Positions 8,403-16,671 of a stretch of DNA of 64,000 nucleotides are shown piece after piece. The number at the start of each line of letters is the position of its first letter. The stretch's first letter is position 1. The DNA lies in assembly GCF_900091575.1 (NCBI RefSeq), contig NZ_FMCR01000002.1:527760-591759 (forward strand), in the 5' to 3' direction. The position numbers and the translations under genes are program-made. Source of the DNA: Micromonospora saelicesensis. Lineage in GTDB: Bacteria; Actinomycetota; Actinomycetes; Mycobacteriales; Micromonosporaceae. Below the pieces are notes generated by a model that was not told where the DNA came from, did not search any database, and worked only from the letters and a program-made list of their open reading frames with translations.

Positions 8403-9169
8403 CAGGCCGGGCCGACCGGCACGTCCAGAGGGTGCAGGGCGGCGTGGTGGGCCAACTCGTGCCGGATCCAGTCCGCGACCGACGTTGCCGTGGGGTCTCC
8501 CACGATGGACAGGAAGAGGGTCGGGAGGTCGCCGCGCCGGGCCCGCGCGTCACGATCCATGACGGCGAGGTCGGCACCCACCATCGGCGCCAGGTCGGTC
8601 TTGTTGATCACGAGAAGGTCGGCGGCGGTGACCCCCGGCCCGCCCTTGCGGGGCACCTTGTCCCCGCCCGCCACGTCGACCACGAAGATCTGCCGGTCGA
8701 CCAGCCCCCGGCTGAAGGTCGCGGTCAGGTTGTCCCCACCGCTCTCCACCAGGACGAGGTCCAACGGACCGACCGCTTCGGCCAGTTCGTCGACGGCGTC
8801 CAGGTTGGCGCCGATGTCGTCGCGGATCGCGGTGTGCGGGCAGCAACCGGTCTCCACCGCGCGGATCCGGGCCGGGTCCAGCACACCGGCTCGCCGGAGG
8901 AAGTCGGCGTCCTCGGTCGTGTAGATGTCATTGGTCACCACGCCGAGCCGCAACTCGTCGGCGAAGGCACGGCAGAGCGCGGCAACCAGGGCCGTCTTGC
9001 CGGAACCGACCGGGCCGCCGATGCCGACCCGCAGGGCACGGCCGGCACGCGCCAACGGCGGATGCGGGTCCACCCCCGGCTCCGGATGGGTGTGCGGAAC
9101 GGTCTCGTCGTGGGGTGGGGTGGCCGGCGGCGGCGTGATCGGTTCGACGGCGGGCACAGCGCTCGGCAC
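8402..9169 (-). CDS. ureG: urease accessory GTPase UreG
   Basis: A SIMIBI-class GTPase that supplies energy for nickel delivery to urease. The P-loop GGPVGSGKT, the switch region [13 protein letters not shown], the CPHT nickel/zinc site ([11 protein letters not shown]), ESGGDN and the NKTD guanine-specificity motif are all present. The frame extends upstream through ureF, but no Met is available; GTG at 9169, eight bases after the ureF stop, is chosen, giving about 255 residues, with GTG at 9157 as alternative. The N-terminus carries a His-rich leader ([13 protein letters not shown]), a feature of many UreG proteins thought to store metal, which may matter because no ureE gene is present. Confidence 0.9.
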   Translation of the reverse strand: MPSAVPAVEPITPPPATPPHDETVPHTHPEPGVDPHPPLARAGRALRVGIGGPVGSGKTALVAALCRAFADELRLGVVTNDIYTTEDADFLRRAGVLDPARIRAVETGCCPHTAIRDDIGANLDAVDELAEAVGPLDLVLVESGGDNLTATFSRGLVDRQIFVVDVAGGDKVPRKGGPGVTAADLLVINKTDLAPMVGADLAVMDRDARARRGDLPTLFLSIVGDPTATSVADWIRHELAHHAALHPLDVPVGPA

Positions 9170-9176
9170 AACGGTG

Positions 9177-9923
9177 TCAGGACGCAAAGAGACGCACCTC
9201 CCAGGTGGCATGGATTTCGGCATGGATGTCGGCGAGTGGAGCGGCGGCGGCCGGCAGCCGCTCCGGTGGGTCATCGGCGGCCCGCGCCGCGTCGGCGGCC
9301 GTGCCGTCGCAGGCGTCGGCCAGGCCGACCAGCAGGGCCTGGACCTGGTAAGGGTCGAGGCCGAGCAGACGTACGCCGGCGCTGGCCGCCCCGGTCAGCG
9401 TCCCGTACGCGGCGATCGTGGCGGTCTCGACGCGGGACAGCCCGGCCGCGGCGCAGAGCAGCCCGAGCACCAGCGGTTGGTGTGCGCCACCCGGCTTCTG
9501 GGGCAGGTCGGCGAACCGGGCGTCCGGCCAGATGGTGCGGCCGGCACGCAGCAGCGCCCGGCCCTGTCGGCGTGAGACCGCCCGTAACGCCGGGGCGGCG
9601 GTACGCGCGTCCAACTCCGCGTCGAGCCGAGCCAGCGCCGCCGACCGGCCGGCGGACCCGGCCGGCGGGTCCGATGGTCGGGCGGACCGAGCCGGGTGCG
9701 CCGAGCCGACCGTCTCGGCCACCGCCGCCCGGTGTGCGGCCGCCGCGAACGCCGCGCCGACCAGACCGGCGGTGGCCAGTCGTCCGGCCAGGAACGCCTC
9801 CAACGACGCCAGGTCGGTGACCCGGCCGGCGGCGACGGCAGCCTCCAGACCACCGGAGTGCGCGTGCGCCCCGGCCGGGAAGCGTCCATCGGCCAACAAC
9901 AACAGCAGGCTCGGCGTCGCCAT
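9177..9923 (-). CDS. ureF: urease accessory protein UreF
   Basis: A 248-residue helical UreF, which gates UreG action on the urease-UreD complex. The start [20 protein letters not shown] and the following [13 protein letters not shown] are typical, as is the C-terminal [17 protein letters not shown] segment. The ATG overlaps the ureC stop by one base (TGATG). A Gly/Ser/Arg/Pro-rich insertion at about residues 75-95 ([15 protein letters not shown]) is longer than in enterobacterial homologues, and common in actinomycetes. Confidence 0.88.
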   Translation of the reverse strand: MATPSLLLLLADGRFPAGAHAHSGGLEAAVAAGRVTDLASLEAFLAGRLATAGLVGAAFAAAAHRAAVAETVGSAHPARSARPSDPPAGSAGRSAALARLDAELDARTAAPALRAVSRRQGRALLRAGRTIWPDARFADLPQKPGGAHQPLVLGLLCAAAGLSRVETATIAAYGTLTGAASAGVRLLGLDPYQVQALLVGLADACDGTAADAARAADDPPERLPAAAAPLADIHAEIHATWEVRLFAS

Positions 9924-11626
9924 CAGAACAGGAAGTACCGCTGGGCCATCGGCAGCCGGGTCACCGGGTCCGGCTCCACCACCTGCCCGTCGATCCGCAC
10001 CGTGAAGGTGTCCGGGTCCACCTCGATGCGCGGCATCGCGTTGTTCTCCGGCAGGTCGGCCTTGCCCCGCGACCGTACGTCGCTCACCGGCACCACCCGG
10101 CGACGCACGTCCAGGCGCAGTCCGGCGTCCAGGGCCGCCGGGGCCACGAAGGCCAGGCTGGTGGCGGCCGCCGCCGCGCCGTACGCCCCGAACATCGGCC
10201 TCGGCAGCATCGGCTGCGGTGTCGGGATCGAGGCGTTGGCGTCGCCCATCTGGGCGTACGCGATCATGCCGCCCTTGAGCACCAGGTGCGGGCGGACGCC
10301 GAAGAACGCCGGGTCCCAGAGCACCAGGTCGGCGAGCTTGCCCGGTTCGACCGAGCCGATCTCCCGTTCCAGCCCGTTGGCCATCGCGGCGCAGATGGTG
10401 TATTTCGCCACGTACCGTCGGGCCCGGTGGTTGTCGGCGGGCCCGTCGCCCGGCAGCGCGCCGACCCGGTCCTTCATCACGTGGGCGCTCTGCCAGGTCC
10501 GCATGATCACCTCGCCGACCCGGCCCATCGCCTGCGCGTCGGAGCCGATGATCGAGATCGCGCCGAGGTCGTGCAGCAGGTCCTCGGCGGCCATCGTGGA
10601 TGGTCGGATCCGGCTCTCGGCGAAGGCCAGGTCCTCCGGCACGGACGGGTTGAGGTGGTGGCAGACCATCAACATGTCCAGGTGCTCGGCCAGGGTGTTC
10701 GCGGTGTACGGCCGGGTCGGGTTGGTTGACGACGGCAACACGTTCGGTTCGCTGGCCACGGTAATGATGTCCGGTGCGTGCCCGCCACCGGCTCCCTCGG
10801 TGTGGTACGAGTGGATCGCCCGTCCACCGATCGCCCGCAGGGTGTCGGCGACGAACCCGGCCTCGTTGAGCGTGTCGGTGTGGATCGACACCTGGACACC
10901 GGACGCGTCCGCCACCCGCAGGCAGGCGTCGATCGCCGCCGGTGTGGTGCCCCAGTCCTCGTGCAGCTTGAAACCGCCCGCACCGGCCCGTAACTGTTCC
11001 CACAGTGCCTCGCTGGAGACGGTGTTGCCCTTGCCGAGCAACAGCACGTTGACCGGCATGGTGTCCAGCGCCTCGTGCATCCGGGCCAGGTGCCAGGCGT
11101 TCGGCGTGACGGTTGTCGCGCGGGTCCCCTCGGCCGGGCCGGTGCCGCCGCCGACCATCGTGGTGATGCCACTGGCCAGTGCCTCGGTGACGATCTGCGG
11201 GCAGATGAAGTGCACGTGAGTGTCGACCGCGCCGGCGGTGAGGATCCGTCCGTTGCCGGCGATCACCTCGGTCGACGGGCCGATGACCAGGTCGGGGTGG
11301 ACACCGGGCATGGTGTCCGGGTTGCCGGCCCGGCCGAGCGCCACGATGCGCCCGTCGCGCAGCCCCACGTCGGCCTTGACCACGCCCCAGTGGTCGAGCA
11401 CCACCGCGCCGGTGATGACGGTGTCCAGTGCCCCCCCGGCGCGGGTGGCACGGGACTGCCCCATCGACTCGCGGATCACCTTCCCGCCGCCGAAGACCGC
11501 CTCGTCGCCGCCCACGCAGTGGTCGGTCTCCACCTCGATCAGCAGGTTGGTGTCGGCCAGTCGGACCCGGTCACCGGTCGTCGGCCCGTACAGGTCGATG
11601 TAGCGGTCCCGCCGCACGGCGCTCAC
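9923..11626 (-). CDS. ureC: urease subunit alpha UreC
   Basis: The catalytic urease subunit (567 residues, normal length), which hydrolyses urea to ammonia and carbamate at a binuclear nickel site. Visible active-site elements are DTHVHFICP (nickel His pair), GFKLHEDWG with the carbamylated Lys, SIHTDTLNE, and [19 protein letters not shown] in the flap carries the conserved Cys and His. The GTG at 11626 is the start: it overlaps the ureB stop and the conserved N-terminus [21 protein letters not shown] follows at once. An in-frame upstream extension is non-homologous. Confidence 0.96.
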   Translation of the reverse strand: MSAVRRDRYIDLYGPTTGDRVRLADTNLLIEVETDHCVGGDEAVFGGGKVIRESMGQSRATRAGGALDTVITGAVVLDHWGVVKADVGLRDGRIVALGRAGNPDTMPGVHPDLVIGPSTEVIAGNGRILTAGAVDTHVHFICPQIVTEALASGITTMVGGGTGPAEGTRATTVTPNAWHLARMHEALDTMPVNVLLLGKGNTVSSEALWEQLRAGAGGFKLHEDWGTTPAAIDACLRVADASGVQVSIHTDTLNEAGFVADTLRAIGGRAIHSYHTEGAGGGHAPDIITVASEPNVLPSSTNPTRPYTANTLAEHLDMLMVCHHLNPSVPEDLAFAESRIRPSTMAAEDLLHDLGAISIIGSDAQAMGRVGEVIMRTWQSAHVMKDRVGALPGDGPADNHRARRYVAKYTICAAMANGLEREIGSVEPGKLADLVLWDPAFFGVRPHLVLKGGMIAYAQMGDANASIPTPQPMLPRPMFGAYGAAAAATSLAFVAPAALDAGLRLDVRRRVVPVSDVRSRGKADLPENNAMPRIEVDPDTFTVRIDGQVVEPDPVTRLPMAQRYFLF

Positions 11627-11970
11627 CGCGACGACCTTTCGACCGTGGGCGGGTGCGGCGACGGGTCCAACGGGCCTGCGCACTCTGCGCGCAGGCCCGG
11701 CACGACGCGTGCCCCGCCGAGCGGTACGAGGTCGACGCTGCGGTTGATGCCCGGCTCGAACCGGACGGAGGTGCCGGCCGGAACGGCGAGCCGTTGCCCC
11801 CAGGCCGCGCTCCGGTCGAACGACAGCGCCGCGTTGGCCTCGGCGAAGTGGTAGTGCGAGCCGACCTGCACCGGGCGGTCGGCAGTGTTGACCACGAGCA
11901 CTGTGGTCACCGGACGACCGACGTTGATCTCGACCGGGTCGGCTGCCGGCAGGATCTCCCCGGGGATCAC
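11623..11970 (-). CDS. ureB: urease subunit beta UreB
   Basis: A 115-residue structural subunit with the UreB hallmark opening IPGEILPA and [16 protein letters not shown], followed by RFEPG. It starts with GTG at 11970, overlapping the ureA stop (GTGA). The C-terminal 25 residues are Pro/Arg-rich and extend a little beyond the conserved core. Three-subunit (gamma, beta, alpha) organisation matches most bacterial ureases. Confidence 0.93.
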   Translation of the reverse strand: MIPGEILPAADPVEINVGRPVTTVLVVNTADRPVQVGSHYHFAEANAALSFDRSAAWGQRLAVPAGTSVRFEPGINRSVDLVPLGGARVVPGLRAECAGPLDPSPHPPTVERSSR

Positions 11971-12269
11971 GGGATCGGGTGGTGCACCGTCACCAGCTTG
12001 GTGCCGTCCGGGAACGTTGCCTCCACCTGCACCTCCCTCAGCAGCTCGGGGATGCCGTCCTGGACGTCGTCACGACCGAGCACCGTCCGGCCGGCGGACA
12101 TCAGGTCGACCACCGACCGGCCGTCGCGGGCCCCTTCGAGGAGGAACGCGGTGATCACCGCGACGGCTTCGGGGTAGTTGAGGCGCAGGCCGCGTTCGCG
12201 GCGGGCGCGGGCGACATCGGCCGCGACGTGGACGAGCAGGCGGTCCTGCTCGTGCGGGCTGAGGAACAC
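11967..12269 (-). CDS. ureA: urease subunit gamma UreA
   Basis: A 100-residue urease gamma subunit, exactly the usual length when started at the GTG at 12269 ([19 protein letters not shown]). That GTG has GGGAGAG six to ten bases upstream. Conserved motifs include [12 protein letters not shown] and [20 protein letters not shown]. The upstream frame stays open but is non-homologous. First gene of ureABCFGD; all downstream junctions overlap or nearly so, so the whole set should be one transcript. Confidence 0.93.
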   Translation of the reverse strand: MFLSPHEQDRLLVHVAADVARARRERGLRLNYPEAVAVITAFLLEGARDGRSVVDLMSAGRTVLGRDDVQDGIPELLREVQVEATFPDGTKLVTVHHPIP

Positions 12270-12592
12270 GGGGCTCTCCCGGTGGGTCGGCGTGCCCCGG
12301 CTCGCCGTCGGCTCCACGCGGAGCCACCCGGGCACCAGGACCCGAGGGGACGAGCTGGGAGTCACACGACCGCCGGGTCACCGCCGACGGGGCGACCCGG
12401 GACTCCACCATCCCGGCCCGCACGACGGGCAACCGGCGGTGTCGGGTCGGATGCGGACCGCACCGCCCACCGCTGAGCAGACCGTAGAGGATCGCTACCG
12501 ATCGAGGCAACAGTCCATTGGGGATCGCGCCGGTCGGCGGCTGGATGCCGGCCCGTGTTCCCGTGGGGCGGCAGGCAGGGGATGATCGCCGG
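12270..12592. other. divergent intergenic region between ureA and a small membrane protein gene
   Basis: About 320 bases that must hold the urease promoter and that of the gene at 12593. Both strands are high in GC with no convincing -35/-10 pair. GTCAC occurs twice (12361 and 12377), but the spacing does not match a GlnR box. No gene is supported here. Confidence 0.5.
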
Positions 12593-13003
12593 ATGACGGC
12601 GACGAGGGGTACGCGCGCACTGCTCGGTGTTCTGTTCCTGGCGGCGGCCACGGTCGGGGCGTGGATCCTCTGGCTGGGTTGGGACACCCGGTACACGGTC
12701 GACGCGCAGACCGGCGCGAGCAGCGGTCCGTACGAGCCGTGGCAGGTGATCGGTTGCGTGCTGACGCTCGTGGTGCTGGCCGCGCTCGCCGGGACGCGGC
12801 TCAGCCCGTGGCTGGTGGCGCCGGTGATGACCGTGGCGTTCACGGCGGTCTGGTCGTGGCGGGCCGCCGGGACCGACGACAGCGGGCTGTGGGTGGTCGG
12901 GGGGATTCTGGTGCTGCTCGGAATGGCGGCCGGCAGCACCGTGGTGAGCCTCGCGGGGCGGCGGGTCGGCCGGCGGTTCGCCGGCCGACCCACCTCGAGC
13001 TGA
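12593..13003 (+). CDS. small membrane protein, unknown function
   Basis: A 136-residue protein with four predicted membrane segments (about residues 8-27, 49-66, 71-86 and 98-118) and a short Arg-rich cytoplasmic tail. An extracytoplasmic loop (WDTRYTVDAQTGASSGPYE) follows the first segment. This layout is common among actinomycete hypothetical proteins. The ATG at 12593 is preferred because the hydrophobic part begins right after it; an in-frame extension to 12518 has no ribosome site. No functional link to urease or to the acetyltransferase downstream is evident. Confidence 0.7.
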   Translation: MTATRGTRALLGVLFLAAATVGAWILWLGWDTRYTVDAQTGASSGPYEPWQVIGCVLTLVVLAALAGTRLSPWLVAPVMTVAFTAVWSWRAAGTDDSGLWVVGGILVLLGMAAGSTVVSLAGRRVGRRFAGRPTSS

Positions 13004-13026
13004 CCCATGGCCCCGTGGGCGCCGAC

Positions 13027-13587
13027 ATGCTAGAAGGGGACGTGCCTGACCTGACAAGCTCCCCTGATGCCACGTCCCTCACGACTCATCGGCTGCTGTT
13101 GCGCCGCTTCCGAAGCGATGATCTGGACGGGTTCGCCGCGGTCAACGCGCAGCCCGAGGTGATGCGCTACATCCATGACGGCCGCACCCTGGACCGGGCC
13201 GCGACAGCGGAGCGTCTGGCCACCTATCAGCGGCAGTGGGACGAGCGCGGTTTCGGCCTGTACGCGGTGGAGATCAGAGAGACCGGCGAGCTGGCCGGTT
13301 TCACCGGACTGGCGGTGCCGACCTTCCTGCCCGAGATCATGCCGGCCGTGGAGATCGGCTGGCGGCTCGGCCGCGCGTACTGGAGTCGGGGCCTGGCCAC
13401 CGAGGCGGCCCAGGCCGTTGTCGCCCACACTCGTGCCGAGCTCGACCTGCGGCGGCTGGTCAGCATCCACGTCGTCGGCAACGAGGCGTCCGCGCGGGTG
13501 ATGGTCAAGCTGGGCATGTCGCTGGAGCGCGAGACCGTGCAGCCGGACACCGGCCGCCAGGTCCGGGTCTACGCGATGGACCTGTAA
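13027..13587 (+). CDS. GNAT family N-acetyltransferase (RimJ/RimL type)
   Basis: A 186-residue GNAT acetyltransferase. The N-terminal TTHRLLLRRFRSDDLDGF and the acetyl-CoA loop WRLGRAYWSRGLATEAA match the RimJ/RimL (Acetyltransf_3) group, which acetylates protein N-termini, antibiotics or small amines; the substrate here cannot be told. The C-terminal NEASARVMVKLGM motif is also typical. ATG 13027 gives the longest sensible protein; GTG 13042 is an alternative. Confidence 0.82.
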   Translation: MLEGDVPDLTSSPDATSLTTHRLLLRRFRSDDLDGFAAVNAQPEVMRYIHDGRTLDRAATAERLATYQRQWDERGFGLYAVEIRETGELAGFTGLAVPTFLPEIMPAVEIGWRLGRAYWSRGLATEAAQAVVAHTRAELDLRRLVSIHVVGNEASARVMVKLGMSLERETVQPDTGRQVRVYAMDL

Positions 13588-13621
13588 GCGGCAGTGGCGC
13601 CGGTTGCCGCCTGTCGGCCGG

Positions 13622-13969
13622 TCAGCGGGCCTCGACGGGCTGCGGCGCTGCCGCCCGGGTGAAGGGGATGTCGACGTGGTCGGCGGTCCCGGAAGGGCGG
13701 CGGAGGAGGACCCACCGAAGTAGACCGGCGGCACCGGGTCGGGCAGTCGGTGCAGTCGTGCCTGTCCGACACGGACGTGGGTGCCGCCGTGGTCGGCGGT
13801 CTCGCCGTGCCACAGCGCACGCACCACGTGCAGGAACTCGTCGGCCCGCGCGTACCGGGCGTCCTTGTCCAGGAAGTCGCCGTAGGCCCGCTGCTCCGCC
13901 GTGGCCGCCGCCGACGATGTCCCGGCTGTCGCCATTGGTGGGCACGAACCAGTGGAAGGTGAGGGTCAT
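13622..13969 (-). pseudogene. decayed FMN-dependent sulfonate monooxygenase (ssuD remnant)
   Basis: The gene opens with a good ribosome site (GGAGGA) and an SsuD-like N-terminus, TLTFHWFVPTNGDSRD and VGGGHG. It then jumps, in another frame, to EQRAYGDFLDKDARYAR and LPDPVPPVYFGGSS, segments that in intact LLM-class monooxygenases lie roughly 100 residues further on. So an internal deletion with frameshift is present, and the last third is also missing: the final frame ends soon after DHVDIPFT. The remains sit divergently beside ssuACB, where an intact ssuD is usually found. Confidence 0.8.
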
Positions 13970-14049
13970 CGCGGCTCTTCCTCCAGCGGGGGCGGTCGGC
14001 GCACGCGGCGAGGCGGGCACCTCCTGAGGGGTGGGACGATCGCGCCGAC

Positions 14050-14083
14050 AGCCTACCCATAAAACCTATCAGGTTAGTAGGCT
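14050..14083. promoter_or_regulatory. nested palindrome upstream of ssuA
   Basis: AGCCTAC (14050-14056) and GTAGGCT (14077-14083) are a perfect inverted pair that enclose a second one, AACCT-ATC-AGGTT (14063-14075). The element is more AT-rich than its surroundings and lies about 65 bases before the ssuA start and about 80 from the ssuD remnant. It is a good candidate operator and promoter for the divergent sulfur genes; the regulator is not identified. Confidence 0.55.
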
Positions 14084-14145
14084 ACTGCCGACGCCGACAC
14101 CTGTCGATGCGCTGCTGTCCGCCTGCCCCGACCCGAGGAGCCGCC

Positions 14146-15123
14146 ATGCCCACCCCGTCGACGAGCCGTCCCCCGCAACGCCGCCTCCTGACGGCCGCGC
14201 TCACCACCGTGGCGCTGCTCGCCACTGTCGCGGTGAGCGCGTGCGGCGGGTCCGCCGATGCGGGCGGCACCAAGGACAAGCTCCGGATCGGCTACCAGCG
14301 CTTCGGCGGGCTGAGCCTGGTCAAGGCGCGCGGCGCCGCACCGGATGTGGAGTGGTCGCTGTTCGAGAGTGGGCCCGCGCTCACCGAGGCGCTCAAGGCC
14401 GGCTCCATCGACATCGGACAGGTCGGCGAGGCGCCACCCGTCTTCGCCGCCGCCGGGAAGATCCCGTTCTCCGTCATCGGCACCTCGGCGCCGATTCCGC
14501 AGGGTGAGGCCGTGCTGGTCAAGGCCGAACGCGGCTACCGCAGCTTTGCCGACCTCAAGGGCAGGACGGTGGCCCTCAACAAGGGGTCGAACGTGCACTG
14601 GCTGCTGGTGCGGCTGCTGGAGGCGAACAACATGACGTTGAAGGACATCGAGGTCAAGTACCTCAGGCCCGCCGAGGGGCGACCCGCGTTCGACGGCGGC
14701 CAGATCGACGCCTGGGTTATCTGGGACCCGTACTTCGCCCTGGCCGAGCAACCGGGGGTCCAGGTGCTCGCCGACGCGACAGGTCTGGCCGGCAACCGCG
14801 AGTACGTCCTTGCCACGCCCAGGGCGGTCAACAGGCGGTCGGACGAGATCCGGGCGTTCCTCCAGCGCTACCGCGAGGTGACCGACTGGGGCATCGCCCA
14901 TCCCGAGGAGCGAGCCAGCACCCTCGCGCCGGAGCTGAAGATCCCGCAGGACGTCACCAGCCGCGCCCTGGCCCGCAGCGCCAAGCCACTCGCCCCGGTC
15001 ACCCCGGCCATCGGCGACGAGCTTCAGGCGATCACCGACAGCTTCATCGCCCTGGAACTCATCCCGGGGCCGGTCGACCTCCGATCCCGGGTCGACGGCC
15101 GGTTCAACGAGGTGTTCCAGTGA
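14146..15123 (+). CDS. ssuA: aliphatic sulfonate ABC transporter binding lipoprotein SsuA
   Basis: A 325-residue substrate-binding lipoprotein of the SsuA/NMT1 type. The signal peptide has Arg residues at 12-13, a hydrophobic core and a lipobox ending VSAC. The mature protein shows LRIGYQRFGGLSLVKARG, ALTEALKAGSIDIGQVGEAPP and FDGGQIDAWVIWDPYFA, which are all SsuA-family landmarks. ATG 14146 is preceded by GAGGAG. Substrates are expected to be alkanesulfonates, taurine-like compounds or related organosulfur molecules. It heads ssuA-ssuC-ssuB. Confidence 0.88.
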   Translation: MPTPSTSRPPQRRLLTAALTTVALLATVAVSACGGSADAGGTKDKLRIGYQRFGGLSLVKARGAAPDVEWSLFESGPALTEALKAGSIDIGQVGEAPPVFAAAGKIPFSVIGTSAPIPQGEAVLVKAERGYRSFADLKGRTVALNKGSNVHWLLVRLLEANNMTLKDIEVKYLRPAEGRPAFDGGQIDAWVIWDPYFALAEQPGVQVLADATGLAGNREYVLATPRAVNRRSDEIRAFLQRYREVTDWGIAHPEERASTLAPELKIPQDVTSRALARSAKPLAPVTPAIGDELQAITDSFIALELIPGPVDLRSRVDGRFNEVFQ

Positions 15124-15953
15124 GTCGTACGACGCTCGTCGAGGCGCCCGACGAGGTCACGGCGGTGGTGCCGGTCGTACCCCGTCGTCAGCGGCCGGCC
15201 CGGCGCTGGCGGCGGGTGGTGAGCCCGGTGGTGCTGGTCCTGGGGTGGGAGTTGGCCGCACGGACCGGGCTGCTGGCGGCCGAGAAGCTGCCCGCGCCCA
15301 GTGACGTCCTGGCCACCGGCGCGCGGCTGAGCCGGGATGGCACGCTCGGCATCCACCTGCTGGACTCCCTCACCCGGGCCGGGGCGGGCCTGCTGATCGG
15401 CGGTCTCCTGGCCCTGGTGCTGGGCACCGTGGCCGGGCTGTTGCGGCTCGGTGACGACCTGGTCGACCCGCCGGTGCAGATGGCCCGGATGCTGCCGCAC
15501 CTCGGGCTGGTCCCGTTGCTGATCATCTGGGTCGGCATCGGTGAATCACTCAAGATCAGCCTGGTGGCTCTGGGCGCGTTCTTCCCCATCTACTTCAACA
15601 CCTACGCCGGCATCCGGGACATCGACGAACGGTTGGTGGAGGCGGCCCGTACCTGTGGTCTGGGGCAGGCCGCCCGACTGCGGCACGTGGTGCTGCCCGG
15701 CGCGCTGCCGTCCCTCTTCCTCGGCCTGCGGCTGGCGATCGGGGCGGCCTGGCTCAGCCTGGTCGTCGGGGAACAGGTCAACGCCCAGACCGGGATCGGC
15801 TTTCTGATGATGGAGGCGCGGGAGTTCAGCCAGACCGACGTGGTGGTGCTCGGCCTCCTCGTCTACGCCCTGCTCGGGCTGATATCCGACAGTGCGCTGC
15901 GCGTCCTGGAGAGGAGGATGTTGACATGGCGTCGCGGACTGCGGGCCACCTGA
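15120..15953 (+). CDS. ssuC: sulfonate ABC transporter permease SsuC
   Basis: A 277-residue permease of the SsuC/TauC group with an Arg-rich cytoplasmic N-terminus and about six membrane spans. The EAA loop that docks the ATPase is visible as LVEAARTCGLGQAARLRHVVLPGALP (quoted part: EAARTCGLGQAARL), and the family motif FFPIYFNTYAGIRDID precedes it. The GTG start overlaps the ssuA stop. Confidence 0.88.
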   Translation: MSRTTLVEAPDEVTAVVPVVPRRQRPARRWRRVVSPVVLVLGWELAARTGLLAAEKLPAPSDVLATGARLSRDGTLGIHLLDSLTRAGAGLLIGGLLALVLGTVAGLLRLGDDLVDPPVQMARMLPHLGLVPLLIIWVGIGESLKISLVALGAFFPIYFNTYAGIRDIDERLVEAARTCGLGQAARLRHVVLPGALPSLFLGLRLAIGAAWLSLVVGEQVNAQTGIGFLMMEAREFSQTDVVVLGLLVYALLGLISDSALRVLERRMLTWRRGLRAT

Positions 15954-16657
15954 ACGGCGCCGAGCCGGTGCTCACCGCCCACGCGGTGCGCCGGGCGTTC
16001 GGGCCGACGGTCGTGCTGGCCGGGGTCGACCTGACCATCGCCCGCGGCGAGGTCGTGGCCCTGCTGGGCGGCAGCGGTTCCGGTAAGAGCACGCTGCTGC
16101 GGATTCTCGCCGGGTTGGACGGCGAGGCCAGCGGGACGAGCGTCGTGCACGGCACCGCCGCGGTGGTCTTCCAGGAGCACCGGTTACTGCCGTGGAAACG
16201 CGTGGCGGAGAACGTCGGGCTCGGGCTGTCCGGCGCGGACGGCCCGGGGCGGATCCGCCGGGCGCTGGCCGAGGTCGGTCTCGCCGAGCGGGATCGCGCC
16301 TGGCCGGCCGAGTTGTCCGGTGGGCAGGCGCAGCGGGTGGCAGTGGCGCGGGCCCTGGTCCGCGAACCGGACCTGCTGCTGCTCGACGAGCCGTTCGGCG
16401 CATTGGACGCGCTGACCCGACTGCGGATGCAGATCCTGCTGCGCCGGCTACGCGCCGAGCACGGCTTCGCCGCCCTGCTGGTCACCCACGACGTGGAGGA
16501 GGCGCTGCTGCTCGCCGACCGGATCCTGCTCCTCGACGACTGCCGCATCGCCGCGGAGCTGCCCGTCGACCTCGCTCCCACCCGTACGCCGGACGACCCG
16601 GCCTTCGGCGCGCTGCGCCGCCACCTGCTCGACCGACTCGGCGTTCCCACCACCTGA
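15926..16657 (+). CDS. ssuB: sulfonate ABC transporter ATP-binding protein SsuB
   Basis: A 243-residue ATPase. Walker A is GGSGSGKST, the Q-loop FQEHRLLPW is characteristic of SsuB/TauB (nitrate/sulfonate/taurine class), the signature is LSGGQAQRVAVARAL and Walker B LLLLDEPFGALDALTR. It overlaps ssuC by 28 bases and has its own AGGAGG ribosome site inside the ssuC coding region. Confidence 0.88.
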   Translation: MASRTAGHLNGAEPVLTAHAVRRAFGPTVVLAGVDLTIARGEVVALLGGSGSGKSTLLRILAGLDGEASGTSVVHGTAAVVFQEHRLLPWKRVAENVGLGLSGADGPGRIRRALAEVGLAERDRAWPAELSGGQAQRVAVARALVREPDLLLLDEPFGALDALTRLRMQILLRRLRAEHGFAALLVTHDVEEALLLADRILLLDDCRIAAELPVDLAPTRTPDDPAFGALRRHLLDRLGVPTT

Positions 16658-16671
16658 CGAGCGGAGCTGTG

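Noticed and set aside
8402..9274. Longer ureG frame starting at 9274
   Set aside because: It would overlap ureF by about 100 bases; GTG codons just after the ureF stop are more plausible.
9177..11003. 608-codon frame containing ureF fused to an antiparallel reading of ureC
   Set aside because: Only the ureF part has family motifs; the rest is an Arg-rich shadow frame of ureC.
11967..12365. Longer ureA start giving a 132-residue protein
   Set aside because: The added N-terminus has no urease similarity; the GTG at 12269 gives the standard 100 residues and has a ribosome site.
12361..12381. GTCAC pair upstream of ureA as a GlnR box
   Set aside because: Spacing is 11 bases instead of 17 and no GAAAC half-sites are present.
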